Shown here: positions 53,301 through 63,030 of the stretch, piece by piece
Layout: every line of letters begins with the position of its first letter
Numbering within the stretch: the first letter of the stretch is position 1
NCBI RefSeq assembly: GCF_021602025.1
Contig: NZ_BQHW01000006.1
Span: forward strand, 231,333-295,332
Reading direction: 5' to 3'
Source of the DNA: Pseudomonas ceruminis
GTDB lineage: Bacteria > Pseudomonadota > Gammaproteobacteria > Pseudomonadales > Pseudomonadaceae
DNA: 64,000 bases
Made by a program: the position numbers and the translations under genes
The notes under the pieces: model-generated
What the model saw: only the letters and a program-made list of their open reading frames with translations
Database searches by the model: none
Told to the model about the DNA's origin: nothing

Positions 53301-55078
53301 ACAGGCTCCAGGTCGCGGGGCAGGGTAAGGCTCAGGCGCGCACCGCCCGGCAGGTTTTCGGCATGCAACTGGCCGCCGGCCTCGTGGATGATGCCATAGG
53401 AAATAGCCAGACCCAGGCCAAGCCCTTCACCGACCGGCTTGGTGGTGAAGAAGGGGTCGAATACCTTGGCCAGGTCGGCGTCGGCAATACCGCCGCCGGA
53501 GTCAAGGACGCTCAGGCGCCACAGCTCGTGCTCGGGCTCGATGCGGATTTCAAGGCGTTTGTAGCGCTTGTCGGTCATGGCGTCCAGGGCGTTGCGCAAC
53601 AGGTTGATCAGCACTTGTTCGAGGCGGATTGCATCGCCCCGCACCCAGGCCGGACGCGCCAGGTACAGGGCCACTTCGACGCCTTCGCCGCGGATGCGTG
53701 TTTCCAGCAGATGCAGGGCCTGATCGACGACGGTCGCCAGGTCGAGGCGTTCGCGCAAACCGACCGGGCTGTTGCGGGCAAACGTCTTGAGGTGGCTGGT
53801 GAGGGCGGCCATGCGCGTCAGCATGTGCTCCAGGGGTTCCAAGGCTTGGCGCGCTTCGTCGTAGCGACCGTGGTCAAGCAGCAGGCGCAAGGTTTCCAGT
53901 TGCATGCGCTGGGTGGTAAGCGGTTGGTTGATCTCGTGGGCCATGGCTGCCGACATCTGCCCGAGCGCGGCCAGCTTGGCCGATTGCACCAGCCCCTCCT
54001 GGGCAGTGCGCAGCTCTTGGGTGCGCTCCTCGACCTGGCGCTTGAGCTCCTCGCGGCTACGCTGGCGCAGGCGTGCCAGGCGCAGGCGCTGGCTGACGAA
54101 CAGTGCGGCGAAAACCAGGCTCAGCCACACGGCAGCGGCCCCGAGCGCGGCGTTGCGGCCGTCAGCCAGCACTTGTGGCTTGCGCAGCAGGTGCAGGGTC
54201 CAGTCTTCACTGTCCAGGGGCAGGCTTTCCCACAAGTACTCGGCAGGCCCATCGGGCCCTAGCACACGGCTCAGGTGGCTGCTGTTGGCGAAACGGGTCA
54301 GCACCTCATGCTTGAGCGGTACCAGCGGCTGCTTGTCATACTGGCGGGTTGCGGCCAGTTCGGCTCGGTCCGCGCCGCTGAGCGGTTGCAGCTCGCGGTA
54401 ACGCCAGCCGTCCTGGTTGGCGATGAAGGTGATGCCGCGGGCATCGCTGACCAGCAGGATATCGTTGCCCTGGCGCCACTCGCGTTCCAGTTGGGGAAAC
54501 TCCAGTTTGACCACCATGGCGCCAAGGAAGCGCCCCTGTTCGTCGGTAACCGCGCTGGACAGGAAGTACCCCGGCACCCCGCTGGTCACGCCAACTGCAT
54601 AGAAGCGGCCCGTGCCCTGGCTGCGGGTCTGTTTGAAGTAGGGACGAAAGCCATAGTTGGAGCCGACATAGGTGGTAGGTAGGCGCCAGTTGCTGGCCGC
54701 TACGGCCAGCCCAGTCCGGTCCAGCAGTTCCAGGGTGGAGGAGTTGGCGGCGCCGTTGATGCGTTCCAGCTTGCGGTTGAGCGCATCCTGCTCTGGTTCA
54801 CTGATTGGCCCTCGCAGGGCGGCGATCAGTTCCGGGTCCAGCGCCAGTACCGCGGGCAAGGCTCGATAGCGTTCGATCAGGGTATGCAGCGACGTGGCGT
54901 ACAACCCCAACTGCTGGCTGGCGCGGCGGGCATCTTCTTCCATGGCCTGACGCTTGGCCTGGTGCATGGCCCAGCCGGCGCTGAGCGCAGTGCCCACCAC
55001 AATCAGCAGGATGATCAGCCCCAGACGCAGGGCGCGAAAGGATAAGAGCATGGGGCGAGTCCGATGATGGGGTTTCAT
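53294..55078 (-). CDS. dctB: Sensor histidine kinase, DctB type
   Basis: A 594-residue inner-membrane kinase. Helices near residues 14-33 and 305-325 flank a periplasmic PDC/dCACHE sensor domain (RPYFKQTRSQGTGRFYAVGVTSGVPGYFLSSAV). A coiled-coil linker leads to the H box GQMSAAMAHEINQPLTTQRMQLE near 376 and the ATP-binding N, G1 and G2 boxes (LLRNALDAM, DSGGGI, GEGLGLGLAISYGI). It phosphorylates the DctD-type partner in response to a C4 or C5 dicarboxylate. The downstream start within the same frame (MLLSFRALRL) is possible. Confidence 0.93.
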   Translation of the reverse strand: MKPHHRTRPMLLSFRALRLGLIILLIVVGTALSAGWAMHQAKRQAMEEDARRASQQLGLYATSLHTLIERYRALPAVLALDPELIAALRGPISEPEQDALNRKLERINGAANSSTLELLDRTGLAVAASNWRLPTTYVGSNYGFRPYFKQTRSQGTGRFYAVGVTSGVPGYFLSSAVTDEQGRFLGAMVVKLEFPQLEREWRQGNDILLVSDARGITFIANQDGWRYRELQPLSGADRAELAATRQYDKQPLVPLKHEVLTRFANSSHLSRVLGPDGPAEYLWESLPLDSEDWTLHLLRKPQVLADGRNAALGAAAVWLSLVFAALFVSQRLRLARLRQRSREELKRQVEERTQELRTAQEGLVQSAKLAALGQMSAAMAHEINQPLTTQRMQLETLRLLLDHGRYDEARQALEPLEHMLTRMAALTSHLKTFARNSPVGLRERLDLATVVDQALHLLETRIRGEGVEVALYLARPAWVRGDAIRLEQVLINLLRNALDAMTDKRYKRLEIRIEPEHELWRLSVLDSGGGIADADLAKVFDPFFTTKPVGEGLGLGLAISYGIIHEAGGQLHAENLPGGARLSLTLPRDLEPVC

Positions 55079-55082
55079 TGAT

Positions 55083-55114
55083 GACCCTATCGCCGACTTG
55101 CCGGCAATAGGGTC
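55083..55114. terminator. Hairpin between bglX and dctB
   Basis: gaccctat/atagggtc arms enclose cgccgacttgccggca. It sits in the 54 bases upstream of dctB, after the bglX stop region; a terminator of bglX is not expected here because bglX ends at 55133 in the same direction, so this may separate dctB from upstream readthrough. Confidence 0.5.
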
Positions 55115-55132
55115 GGCACTGCCTGCACACCC

Positions 55133-57421
55133 TTACAGCAGTTCGAAACGCTGTTGCTGCACGGCCTCGGAATCCAGCCCGACCTGGACCTCGAACTCCC
55201 CGGGCTCCGCCACTCGCTGCAGCTGGCCGTTGTAGAACTTCAAGTCCTCCTCGCTGATACGGAAGCTCAGGGTGCGCGATTCACCGGCCTTGAGCATCAG
55301 CTTCTGGAAGTTCTTCAGCTCCTTGACCGGGCGGCTCATGGAGGCCGAAACGTCCTGCAGGTACAGCTGGACGACGGTCTCGCCATCACGCTTGCCGGTG
55401 TTCTTCACAGTGACCTTGGCGTCCAGGGTGGCACCGCGCTTGAGGTCTTTGCTGGAAAGGCTCAGGCCCGACAGCTCGAAGTGGCTGTAGCTCAAACCGT
55501 AGCCAAACGGATACAGCGGGCCATTGGGCTCTTCGAAGTACTGCGAGGTGTAGTTGCCTGGCTTGCCTGGGGTAAACGGCCGGCCGATGCGCGTGTGGTT
55601 GTAGTACATCGGAATCTGCCCGACGGAGCGCGGGAAGGTGATGGCCAGCTTGCCGGACGGGTTGTAGTCGCCGAACAGCACGTCGGCGATGGCGTTACCG
55701 CCTTCGGTACCGGCGAACCAGGTTTCGAGGATGGCATCGGCTTGCTCGCGCTCCCAGGCGATCGACAACGGGCGGCCGTTCATCAGCACCAACACCAGCG
55801 GCTTACCGGTGGCCTTGAGCGCCTTGATCAGTTCGCGCTGGCTGGCCGGGATTTCCAGCGTGGTGCGGCTCGACGACTCGTGGGACATGCCGCGCGATTC
55901 GCCGACCACGGCCACCACCACGTCGGACTGCTGGGCTGCCTTGACCGCTTCATCGATCAGCACGGCGGCCGGTCGCGGGTCATCGACGATTTCCGGGGCA
56001 TCGAAGTTGAGGAAGTTCAGGTAATCGAGGATTGCCTTGTCGCCAGTGACATTGGAGCCTTTGGCGTACACCAGCTTGGCCTTGCCCTCTACAGCCCGGC
56101 GTAGGCCTTCGCGCACGGTAACCGAGTGCACCGGCTTGCCGTCGGCGGCCCAGCTGCCCATCATGTCGATCGGCGCATCGGCCAATGGGCCTACCAGGGC
56201 GATGGTGCCGGCTTTTTTCAGGGGCAAGGTTTGCGTGCGGTTTTCCAGCAGCACCAGGCTGCGGCGTGCCACGTCGCGGGCGGCGTCGCGGTGCAGGCGG
56301 TCTTCGCCATAGTACTCCTTGAGGTCGGTTTCGGCTTTGCCGATGCGCACGTACGGGTCCTTGAACAGGCCCATGTCGTATTTGGCGCCGAGCACCTCAC
56401 GCACGGCCTGGTCCAGCTCGCCCTGGCTCACTTCGCCGGATTTGAGCAACCCTGGCAGCTCCTGGCCATACAGGGTGTCGTTCATGCTCATGTCGATCCC
56501 GGCCTTGATCGCCAGCTTGGCTGCCTCGCGTCCGTCGCGCGCGACGCCATGGCGAATCAGTTCCTGGATGGCGCCGTGGTCGCTGATGGTCACGCCCTTG
56601 AAGCCCCACTCCTTGCGCAGCAGGTCATTCATCAGCCAGGTGTTGGAGGTGGCCGGCACGCCGTTGATCGAGTTGAGCGCAACCATCACCCCGCCGGCAC
56701 CGGCGTCGAGCGCGGCACGGTAGGGCGGCAGGTAGTCGTTGTACATCTTCGGCAGGCTCATATCGACCGTGTTGTAGTCGCGGCCCCCTTCCACTGCGCC
56801 ATACAGGGCGAAGTGCTTGACGATGGCCATGATGCTGTCGGGGTTGGCCGGGCTGCTGCCCTGGAACGAGCGGACCATTGCCTGGCCGATCTTCGAGGTC
56901 AGGTAGGTGTCCTCGCCGAAGCCCTCGCTGGTGCGTCCCCAGCGTGGGTCGCGTGCGATGTCGACCATCGGGGCGAAGGTCATGTCCAGCGCGTCGGCAG
57001 AGGCCTCGATGGCCGAGGTGCGGCCGACCTTGGCGATGGCGTCCATGTCCCATGTGGCAGCCAGGCCGAGGCCGATCGGGAAGATGGTGCGTTCACCGTG
57101 GATGGTGTCGAAGGCGAAGAACATCGGTATCTTCAGGCGGCTGCGCATGGCGGCGTCCTGCATCGGCCGGTTCTCGGGGGCGGTGCGTGAGTTGAAGGTG
57201 CCGCCGATGTGCCCGGCGGCGATTTCTTCGCGGATCTTCTCGCGCGGCATCTCTGGGCTGATGCTGATAAGGCGCAGTTGGCCAATCTTTTCGGCCTCGG
57301 TCATCTGGCTGATCAGATGCTCGATGAAGGCCTGCTTGTCTTGCAGGGACGGGGCGGTGGGGGCGGCGAACGCCACCTGACTGGCAAGGCCCAAGGCCAG
57401 GCCCAGCAAAGACAGTTTCAT
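55133..57421 (-). CDS. bglX: Periplasmic beta-glucosidase, GH3 family
   Basis: A 762-residue glycoside hydrolase family 3 enzyme with a signal peptide (residues 1-23, SQVAFA). The GH3 N-terminal domain carries KHFALYGAVEGGRDYN near residue 180 and the nucleophile Asp in GVTISDHGAIQ near 270. The C-terminal sandwich has GESRGMSHE, then a fibronectin-like domain with LKNFQKLMLKAGESRTLSF. It hydrolyses beta-glucosides in the periplasm. The ATG at 57421 gives the signal peptide; the frame above it (MDTAQASTTELK) is unlikely. Confidence 0.94.
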   Translation of the reverse strand: MKLSLLGLALGLASQVAFAAPTAPSLQDKQAFIEHLISQMTEAEKIGQLRLISISPEMPREKIREEIAAGHIGGTFNSRTAPENRPMQDAAMRSRLKIPMFFAFDTIHGERTIFPIGLGLAATWDMDAIAKVGRTSAIEASADALDMTFAPMVDIARDPRWGRTSEGFGEDTYLTSKIGQAMVRSFQGSSPANPDSIMAIVKHFALYGAVEGGRDYNTVDMSLPKMYNDYLPPYRAALDAGAGGVMVALNSINGVPATSNTWLMNDLLRKEWGFKGVTISDHGAIQELIRHGVARDGREAAKLAIKAGIDMSMNDTLYGQELPGLLKSGEVSQGELDQAVREVLGAKYDMGLFKDPYVRIGKAETDLKEYYGEDRLHRDAARDVARRSLVLLENRTQTLPLKKAGTIALVGPLADAPIDMMGSWAADGKPVHSVTVREGLRRAVEGKAKLVYAKGSNVTGDKAILDYLNFLNFDAPEIVDDPRPAAVLIDEAVKAAQQSDVVVAVVGESRGMSHESSSRTTLEIPASQRELIKALKATGKPLVLVLMNGRPLSIAWEREQADAILETWFAGTEGGNAIADVLFGDYNPSGKLAITFPRSVGQIPMYYNHTRIGRPFTPGKPGNYTSQYFEEPNGPLYPFGYGLSYSHFELSGLSLSSKDLKRGATLDAKVTVKNTGKRDGETVVQLYLQDVSASMSRPVKELKNFQKLMLKAGESRTLSFRISEEDLKFYNGQLQRVAEPGEFEVQVGLDSEAVQQQRFELL

Positions 57422-57611
57422 CTTCAATTCCGTTGTCGAGGCCTGTGCCGTATCCACGCGGATACGTGCGCGGCCGAAGTTTTCAGGCGGCTATTGTTGT
57501 ACGATTCGCGAGCATTTGTTCCTGCGGCGGATTATGCCTGAATATGTCGCTCGCAGAGGAACACCCGAATGCCGGGACAACAACTATAAGAACGACCCAG
57601 AGACCCAAGGC

Positions 57612-58229
57612 ATGACCCCCTTCAACGAATACGAGCAGCGCCTGATTGCCGAGGCCATTGCCCGGGTCGAGCGGTGCACCGATGCACAACTGGTGACCGT
57701 GCTGGCCAGACGTGCCGACGACTATGCCTACCTGCCGCTGTTCTGGGCCGCCGTGCTGGCGCTGGCTGTGCCGGGACTGTTGCAACTGTCGCTTGGCTGG
57801 CCCGGTATGCGCGGGGTGCTGGTGGCCAACGCATTGCTGTTCATTGGTTTGTGCCTGCTGCTGCGCAACCCGCGCCTGGCCGCTTGGCTCATACCTGATG
57901 CCTTGCGCCGCTGGCGGGCATCGAGCCTTGCCCGTGAGCAGTTCAGCGCACAGAACCTGCAGCGCACCGTGGGAGCAACCGGCGTGCTGATCTTTGTTGC
58001 CGAAGCAGAGCGGCATGTGGAAATCCTGGTAGACCAGGGCATCGACCGCCACCTCGATGCCCAGGCGCGTGCTCAAATGGTCGCCCGCTTTGCCGAGCAG
58101 GTGCGTCAGGGCCGTACCTTGGAGGGCTTTGTCGAGTGCATCGAGGCATGCGGGGAACGGCTTTGCGAGCAACTGCCACGTACCCATGCGCGTAACGAGC
58201 TGCCCAATCGCCTGGTGATTCTGGACTGA
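57612..58229 (+). CDS. TPM-domain membrane protein
   Basis: A 205-residue protein with an N-terminal TPM-like domain split around two membrane helices (PLFWAAVLALAVPGLLQLSL and VLVANALLFIGLCLLL). The C-terminal half has GVLIFVAEAERHVEILVDQGIDRHL, the core of TPM domains. Such proteins are linked to membrane protein quality control in plants and bacteria. The ATG at 57612 is chosen over an upstream one at 57516 that would overlap the bglX promoter. Confidence 0.75.
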   Translation: MTPFNEYEQRLIAEAIARVERCTDAQLVTVLARRADDYAYLPLFWAAVLALAVPGLLQLSLGWPGMRGVLVANALLFIGLCLLLRNPRLAAWLIPDALRRWRASSLAREQFSAQNLQRTVGATGVLIFVAEAERHVEILVDQGIDRHLDAQARAQMVARFAEQVRQGRTLEGFVECIEACGERLCEQLPRTHARNELPNRLVILD

Positions 58230-58313
58230 GTGCGCTCCCACAAGCAGGCACCGGGCTGTAGAATACGAGGCATTGCGCTGTGCGCTCCCCGCTATCCGAG
58301 GCACCTTCTTTTC

Positions 58314-59534
58314 ATGTCCGCCAGTACTTCCGCTTCCACCGCGCCGGATGCGCGCACCCAGTTTCTTGACCTGCTCAATGCCGCCCTGCACGGCAATACC
58401 CTGGTCAAGCTGGTGCTGGCACGCCACGTCGGCAGTGACCAGACCCTGCAGCGCATCATCGCCAAGCCGGTACAGGTCAAAGGGCTGGTGCACCTGTCAC
58501 TGGTGTACCGCCACCAAACCCGCGACATCACCCGCAACCTGCCGCTGGACCAGGCGCAGGCGCTGGTCGCCGAGTTGCTGCCGGACGGCTTTCGCAATGC
58601 CCACTTGTTCGACGCGGACGGTGAGGTGCAACTGACTTTCAGCAAGAAAGGCAAGCCGATGCTCCAGCGCCACGGTGCGCAGGCGCCTCGCGACGCTGTT
58701 GCCAGTACCGGCCACGACCGAGAGAAGAAGCGTTATCTGGAACTGTCCCGACCGTTTCTTCGTGACCTTGGTGTCACCGATGCGCAGGGCGCGCTGATCC
58801 CGGCGATGTCGCGCAAGTGGAAGCAGATCAACAAATTCATCGAGGTGTTCGGCCACGCCCTGGCCAATGCGCCGGTGCCGGCCGAACAGGCGTTGCGGGT
58901 GGCCGATTTCGGCTCGGGCAAGGGCTACTTGACGTTCGCCATGCACGACTACTTGCGCAACACGTTGGGGCGCGAAGCGCAGGTGACCGGTGTGGAATTG
59001 CGCCAGGACATGGTCGACCTCTGCAACGCCGCAGCTGCGCGGCTCGATCACCCTGGCCTGGTGTTCCAGTGCGGGGATGTGCGCAGCGTGGTGCCCGAGG
59101 CCATCGAGGTGATGATCGCCCTGCATGCCTGCGACATCGCTACCGACTACGCCATCCATACCGGCATCCGTTGCAATGCCGCGATCATCATGTGCTCACC
59201 GTGCTGCCACAAACAGATCCGCCCGCAACTGCACAGCCCAGGGCTGCTGCAGCCGATGCTGCAGTATGGCTTGCACCTGGGGCAGCAGGCGGAAATGCTC
59301 ACCGACAGCTTGCGGGCATTGTACCTGGAGGCCTGTGGCTACGAGACCAAGGTGTTCGAGTTCATCTCGTTGGAACACACTAACAAGAACAAGATGATTC
59401 TCGCGGTCAAGCGCAAGCAGCCGGTAGAGGCGCAAGCACTGCTGGAGAAGATTGCGCAGCTGAAGGCGTTCTACGGGGTACAGGAACATTGCCTGGAGAC
59501 GTTGCTACGCGCGGATGGGTTGATCCCCGCGTAA
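58314..59534 (+). CDS. Class I SAM-dependent methyltransferase (METTL25-like)
   Basis: A 406-residue methyltransferase. The N-terminal half is a helical region, and the SAM-binding domain has VADFGSGKGYLTFAMHDYL (motif I) near residue 202, VTGVELRQDMVDLCNAAA (motif II) near 230 and IMCSPCCHKQIRPQL near 300, which is distinctive of the RRNAD1/METTL25 group. Substrate unknown, perhaps rRNA. The ATG at 58314 follows CTTCTTTTC, with no clear Shine-Dalgarno. Confidence 0.82.
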   Translation: MSASTSASTAPDARTQFLDLLNAALHGNTLVKLVLARHVGSDQTLQRIIAKPVQVKGLVHLSLVYRHQTRDITRNLPLDQAQALVAELLPDGFRNAHLFDADGEVQLTFSKKGKPMLQRHGAQAPRDAVASTGHDREKKRYLELSRPFLRDLGVTDAQGALIPAMSRKWKQINKFIEVFGHALANAPVPAEQALRVADFGSGKGYLTFAMHDYLRNTLGREAQVTGVELRQDMVDLCNAAAARLDHPGLVFQCGDVRSVVPEAIEVMIALHACDIATDYAIHTGIRCNAAIIMCSPCCHKQIRPQLHSPGLLQPMLQYGLHLGQQAEMLTDSLRALYLEACGYETKVFEFISLEHTNKNKMILAVKRKQPVEAQALLEKIAQLKAFYGVQEHCLETLLRADGLIPA

Positions 59535-59569
59535 CTGCTGCCTATTGAACGCTCGCAGCACGGCCCGTC

Positions 59570-60580
59570 TCAGCTGCGAGTTACGGGTACCTCAATCGCC
59601 AGCTCCGCCAGCCCCAACGGGTGGGTACTCGCATCGAAGAAATGCAGCGCAGTCCCTGGCAAATCCCCGAAGCGTTCATTGAAATGCCGCTTCTGATTCA
59701 GCACCGACGCCTCGCCCAGTGGCCGGATGGCAATGGAAAGATGCGCCGGTTGCGCCTGGCGAATAGCTTCGAGCACATGCTGGTCACTGCTGTCCAGGTG
59801 CTGCCCGAACAGGCATAGCCCCTGACGTTCCTGGGCCAGCTGGGCCAAACACCAGGCCAGGTAGTCCGAATGGCGTATGGCCCGCAGTTTCTCGTCGCTG
59901 CGGTCTTCGTTGACGAACAACGGCACTTCCCCCGGAATGTTCACGGCAAAGCCGTCGAGCAGTTCGGCGCTTTCGGCGCTGCGCTGGCGGGTAGTGCCGT
60001 CCGGCAGTTTGAGCAGGTGCAGGCCGCCGTGCAGGTGCAGTACCCGCGTGCCTTGGCTGCGGGTGCGGCGAACATCGAAGAAACCCTGTTCGTCGAACAG
60101 CGCGGCGAAGCCTTGGGGGGCGTGCTGCACGGCCCAGGGCAGGATCAGGTCGTAGTTGCTGGTGTAGACGCTACGATAGGCGCGCAGCGCCTGGTTGATC
60201 GACGCCAGGGTGGCCGCCGGCATCAGCGGCCAGGGCAGGTGCACGGTGCGCACGGCGTGGATCAGCGCTTCCTTGATCGAGTAATAGCGGTTCAGCGGCG
60301 CGGTGGCGTTGATCGCCAGGGCGGCGTTGGCGCGCACGGTATGGTTGAGGATGCTCAACACCGGCTCGAACAGCTCTGTGCCCAGCGACTTGAACAAGGC
60401 CTGGTCGCTGATCGCCAGGCCTTTCTTGCGCCCGGCGCGCTGGGCTTGCTCGAACAGCGAGAAATAGCCGAACGGTTTCCACAGCGCGCGGCTGGCGCCG
60501 TTGCCCAGCAGCAGGGCATCGCAGGGATGGTGTTGGGCGAGTTCCGGCCAGGTGGCGAGGTGGGCGTGGAGTGCGGGCAT
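59570..60580 (-). CDS. DUF4917 protein with SIR2-like motifs
   Basis: A 336-residue protein of the DUF4917 family. Motifs of the SIR2-like fold can be seen: LLLGNGASRALWKPFGYFSLFEQA near residue 22, TSNYDLILPWAV near 145, RVLHLHGGLHLL near 182 and LFGQHLDSSDQHVLEAI near 262. SIR2-like domains bind NAD or related ligands and occur in anti-phage NADases, but this gene stands alone without an Argonaute, helicase or TIR partner. The ATG at 60580 is preceded by a weak site. Confidence 0.72.
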   Translation of the reverse strand: MPALHAHLATWPELAQHHPCDALLLGNGASRALWKPFGYFSLFEQAQRAGRKKGLAISDQALFKSLGTELFEPVLSILNHTVRANAALAINATAPLNRYYSIKEALIHAVRTVHLPWPLMPAATLASINQALRAYRSVYTSNYDLILPWAVQHAPQGFAALFDEQGFFDVRRTRSQGTRVLHLHGGLHLLKLPDGTTRQRSAESAELLDGFAVNIPGEVPLFVNEDRSDEKLRAIRHSDYLAWCLAQLAQERQGLCLFGQHLDSSDQHVLEAIRQAQPAHLSIAIRPLGEASVLNQKRHFNERFGDLPGTALHFFDASTHPLGLAELAIEVPVTRS

Positions 60581-60733
60581 GCTGGGTCCATTCGGTGGGG
60601 CGGGAAACGGGGGCGACTTTAGCACGCCATGCAAGGTGTGCGAGGGCGGGGTTCAGGCGAGCGGCCTCGTTTTGCTTGCGCTGGCCCTTGGCGGCCCTCT
60701 TGGCGCTGACCGGCCGAAAGCCGCCGAAGAACG

Positions 60734-62449
60734 TCAGGGGGCTGCGTGGGGCACAGTGTCGCCCTGACCCTGGCGCCTGTTGCGCCACACCCGGTACGCC
60801 CGTATTCCCGCCCGCACCGAGCCAAACAGCAGCTTGTCCTCCATCTCCCGCGCTATGCCCGAGCGCACCAGCATGCGCAGAAACGTGCCACGGGCACGGG
60901 CGATGGCAAAGAAGATACCTTGCGCGGCGAGGGTGTCGCGGACCTCGCGCAGGGCGGCGATGCCACTGACATCGATGCTGCTGACGGCTTCGGCATCGAA
61001 CAGCACGGCTTGGGGGTTGGCCTGGCTTTGCACGGCCTCGAGCAGGCGCATCTTGAAGTAGTCTGCGTTGAAGAACAGGATCGCGTCGTCGAAGCGGTAC
61101 ACCACCAGCCCGGGCACCGTGCGAGCCTCCTTGTGCTTGCGGATGTCCACCTGGCCCTCTGTGCCGGGCAACCAGCCCAGCACTGCGTCGGTTGGCTGGT
61201 AGATGGTGTACAGCAAGCGCAGGATGGCCAGGGTCACGGCAAACACGATACCCGGCAGGACGCCCAGGCCCAGTACGCCGACGGTGGTCAGCAGGCACAG
61301 CCAGAATTCGAAGCGGCTGAGGCGCCGGATGACCCCCAGCGACCTGACATCGATCAGCCCCCACCCGGCCATCAGCAGCACGGCTCCCAGCGCCGCCTGC
61401 GGGATCCAGGCCATCGGCGCGGTGAAAAACAGCAGGATCAGGGCAATCACCAGGGCGGCGATGATGCCGACCAGTTGGCTCTTACCGCCAACCATGTCGT
61501 TGACGGCGGTGCGCGAGTCGGCGCCGCTGATGGCGAACCCTTGGGATATTCCGGCTGCCAGGTTACTTACGCCCAGGGCGACGAACTCATGGTTGGCATT
61601 GATCGCATAGCCGTGCCGGGCGGCGAAGCTGCGGGCGGTGAGCATGGCGCTGCAGAAGCTGACTGTGGCGATACCCAGCGCATCGCGCAACAGGCTCTTG
61701 GTTTCGGCCAGGTTGCTTTGTGGCCATGCCAGTTGCGGCATGCCGGCCGGCACCGGGCCGAGGATGGCCACGCCAAACCGGTCAAGGCCGAACAGGCCAA
61801 CCAGCACGGTGAACACCGCTACCGTAACCAGCGCCGCCGGCAGGCGCGGGTAGCGCCGTGGCAAGCCGATGAGCAAGGCCAGCCCGGCAAGGCCGATGGC
61901 CAGCGTCAGCCAGTGGACCTCGTTCAGGCGCTGCAGGAAGTTGATCAGGCTGAGGATGAAACCATCGCCCTCGATCTTGAAGCCCACCACCTTGGACAAC
62001 TGCCCGGCGATCAGGCTCAGGCCGATCCCGTTGAGGTAGCCGATCAGGATAGGCCGCGAGAAGAAGCTGGCGATGAACCCGGCGCGGGCCAGTCCGGCTG
62101 CAATCAGCATTACCCCGACCAGCACGGTGACGATCACAGACAGCTCGGCAATGCGTTGTGGGTCGCCCAGGGCCAGCGGCGCCACGGCACCGGCGATCAT
62201 CGCGCAGGTGGCAGCGTCAGGGCCGACCATCAACTGGCGTGAGCTGCCGATCAGGGCATAGACGATCATTGGTAGGACACAGGCGTAGAGGCCGTACTGC
62301 GGGGGCAGGCCGACGATCTGCGCATAGGCGATGGCAATGGGGATCTGGATGGCTGCCACCGAAAGGCCGGCTTGTAGGTCGGCGTGGAACCACTCGCGGC
62401 GGTAATGCAGCAGATTGGCGAGGCCCGGTAGCCAGCGTGAGAGAAACAT
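60734..62449 (-). CDS. SulP-family anion transporter with STAS domain
   Basis: A 571-residue transporter. The membrane domain of 14 spans begins LPGLANLLHYRREWFHADLQAGLSVAAIQIPIAIAYAQIVGLPPQYGLYA, a clear SulP start, and has GPDAATCAMIAG near residue 72. A cytoplasmic STAS domain follows at about 440-550 (YRFDDAILFFNADYFKMRLL, LFDAEAVSSIDVSGIAALREVRDTL). It moves sulfate, bicarbonate or dicarboxylate; there is no carbonic anhydrase next to it. The ATG at 62449 is the family start; upstream residues add an Arg-rich stretch. Confidence 0.92.
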   Translation of the reverse strand: MFLSRWLPGLANLLHYRREWFHADLQAGLSVAAIQIPIAIAYAQIVGLPPQYGLYACVLPMIVYALIGSSRQLMVGPDAATCAMIAGAVAPLALGDPQRIAELSVIVTVLVGVMLIAAGLARAGFIASFFSRPILIGYLNGIGLSLIAGQLSKVVGFKIEGDGFILSLINFLQRLNEVHWLTLAIGLAGLALLIGLPRRYPRLPAALVTVAVFTVLVGLFGLDRFGVAILGPVPAGMPQLAWPQSNLAETKSLLRDALGIATVSFCSAMLTARSFAARHGYAINANHEFVALGVSNLAAGISQGFAISGADSRTAVNDMVGGKSQLVGIIAALVIALILLFFTAPMAWIPQAALGAVLLMAGWGLIDVRSLGVIRRLSRFEFWLCLLTTVGVLGLGVLPGIVFAVTLAILRLLYTIYQPTDAVLGWLPGTEGQVDIRKHKEARTVPGLVVYRFDDAILFFNADYFKMRLLEAVQSQANPQAVLFDAEAVSSIDVSGIAALREVRDTLAAQGIFFAIARARGTFLRMLVRSGIAREMEDKLLFGSVRAGIRAYRVWRNRRQGQGDTVPHAAP

Positions 62450-63030
62450 GCGCAGTCCTTTCGAAATGTTTCGCGAATCCAGAAAGCATATGCGCCTAAG
62501 CCGTTTTGCTTGCAAGTGGATTCGTCCGCCGCGCATTCAAGCGGAACACGCGGGGGATGGCCATGGGCCAAGATCGTAACCGTCTTGAGGATATCGTGCA
62601 GGAGGGGCGCATCATCAAGGGCAATCTGCCCACCGGATGAAGAGTGTTTGCAGTGCCGCTGGAAGGGTGCTTGAGAGAAGCAAGGCTGGAGCGGGTAGAG
62701 GGAATCGAACCTTTATAGGACAGAAGCCCCTTACAAGTGTGTAAGTGTGTAACCGGGCGCCCCTCCCCAGCCCCCGCAAACCCAGCCCCTGCCGTCATCA
62801 CTCACCGATCCATCCTTCACTCACCAGTCGAGCAAAGCCCGGATGTTGCCGGAGCAGCCGAAAGCACCTGCGAGCCGCGTACAGTGAGCTGATTAACCTG
62901 CCCCGACCCGCCTGCACCGCTACGGTAGGATGGGGCTATGAAATCGCCATTACGCTGCTATAGTTTTCGCCGTATAGCGAGCTTTATCTGCCAATAAAAA
63001 TTAACACATGCCGGTCAATGGAATGCTCAA
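62450..63030. other. Island-edge gap without a clear gene
   Basis: A 581-base stretch. It holds the promoter region of the SulP gene, a tRNA-Gly 3'-end-like fragment at 62687-62711, a C-rich segment (62758-62790) and, from about 62940, a shift to lower GC leading into the ATPase gene. I see no ORF with a credible ribosome site. Confidence 0.5.
62687..62711 (-). repeat. tRNA-Gly 3'-end-like fragment (candidate attachment site)
   Basis: Read leftwards, the 25 bases are the end of a tRNA: a T-loop ttcgatt with cc and gg closing bases, ccctc, the seven-base 3' acceptor strand tacccgc, a discriminator T and CCA. No matching 5' acceptor, D-arm or anticodon arm follows in the expected place, and the T-stem 5' side does not pair, so it is a fragment. 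Such tRNA 3' ends are left at the borders of integrative elements. Confidence 0.6.

Noticed and set aside
62687-62790. Complete tRNA gene
   Set aside because: Only the 3' acceptor and part of the T-arm fit; no partner 5' acceptor or anticodon arm and the T-stem does not pair.
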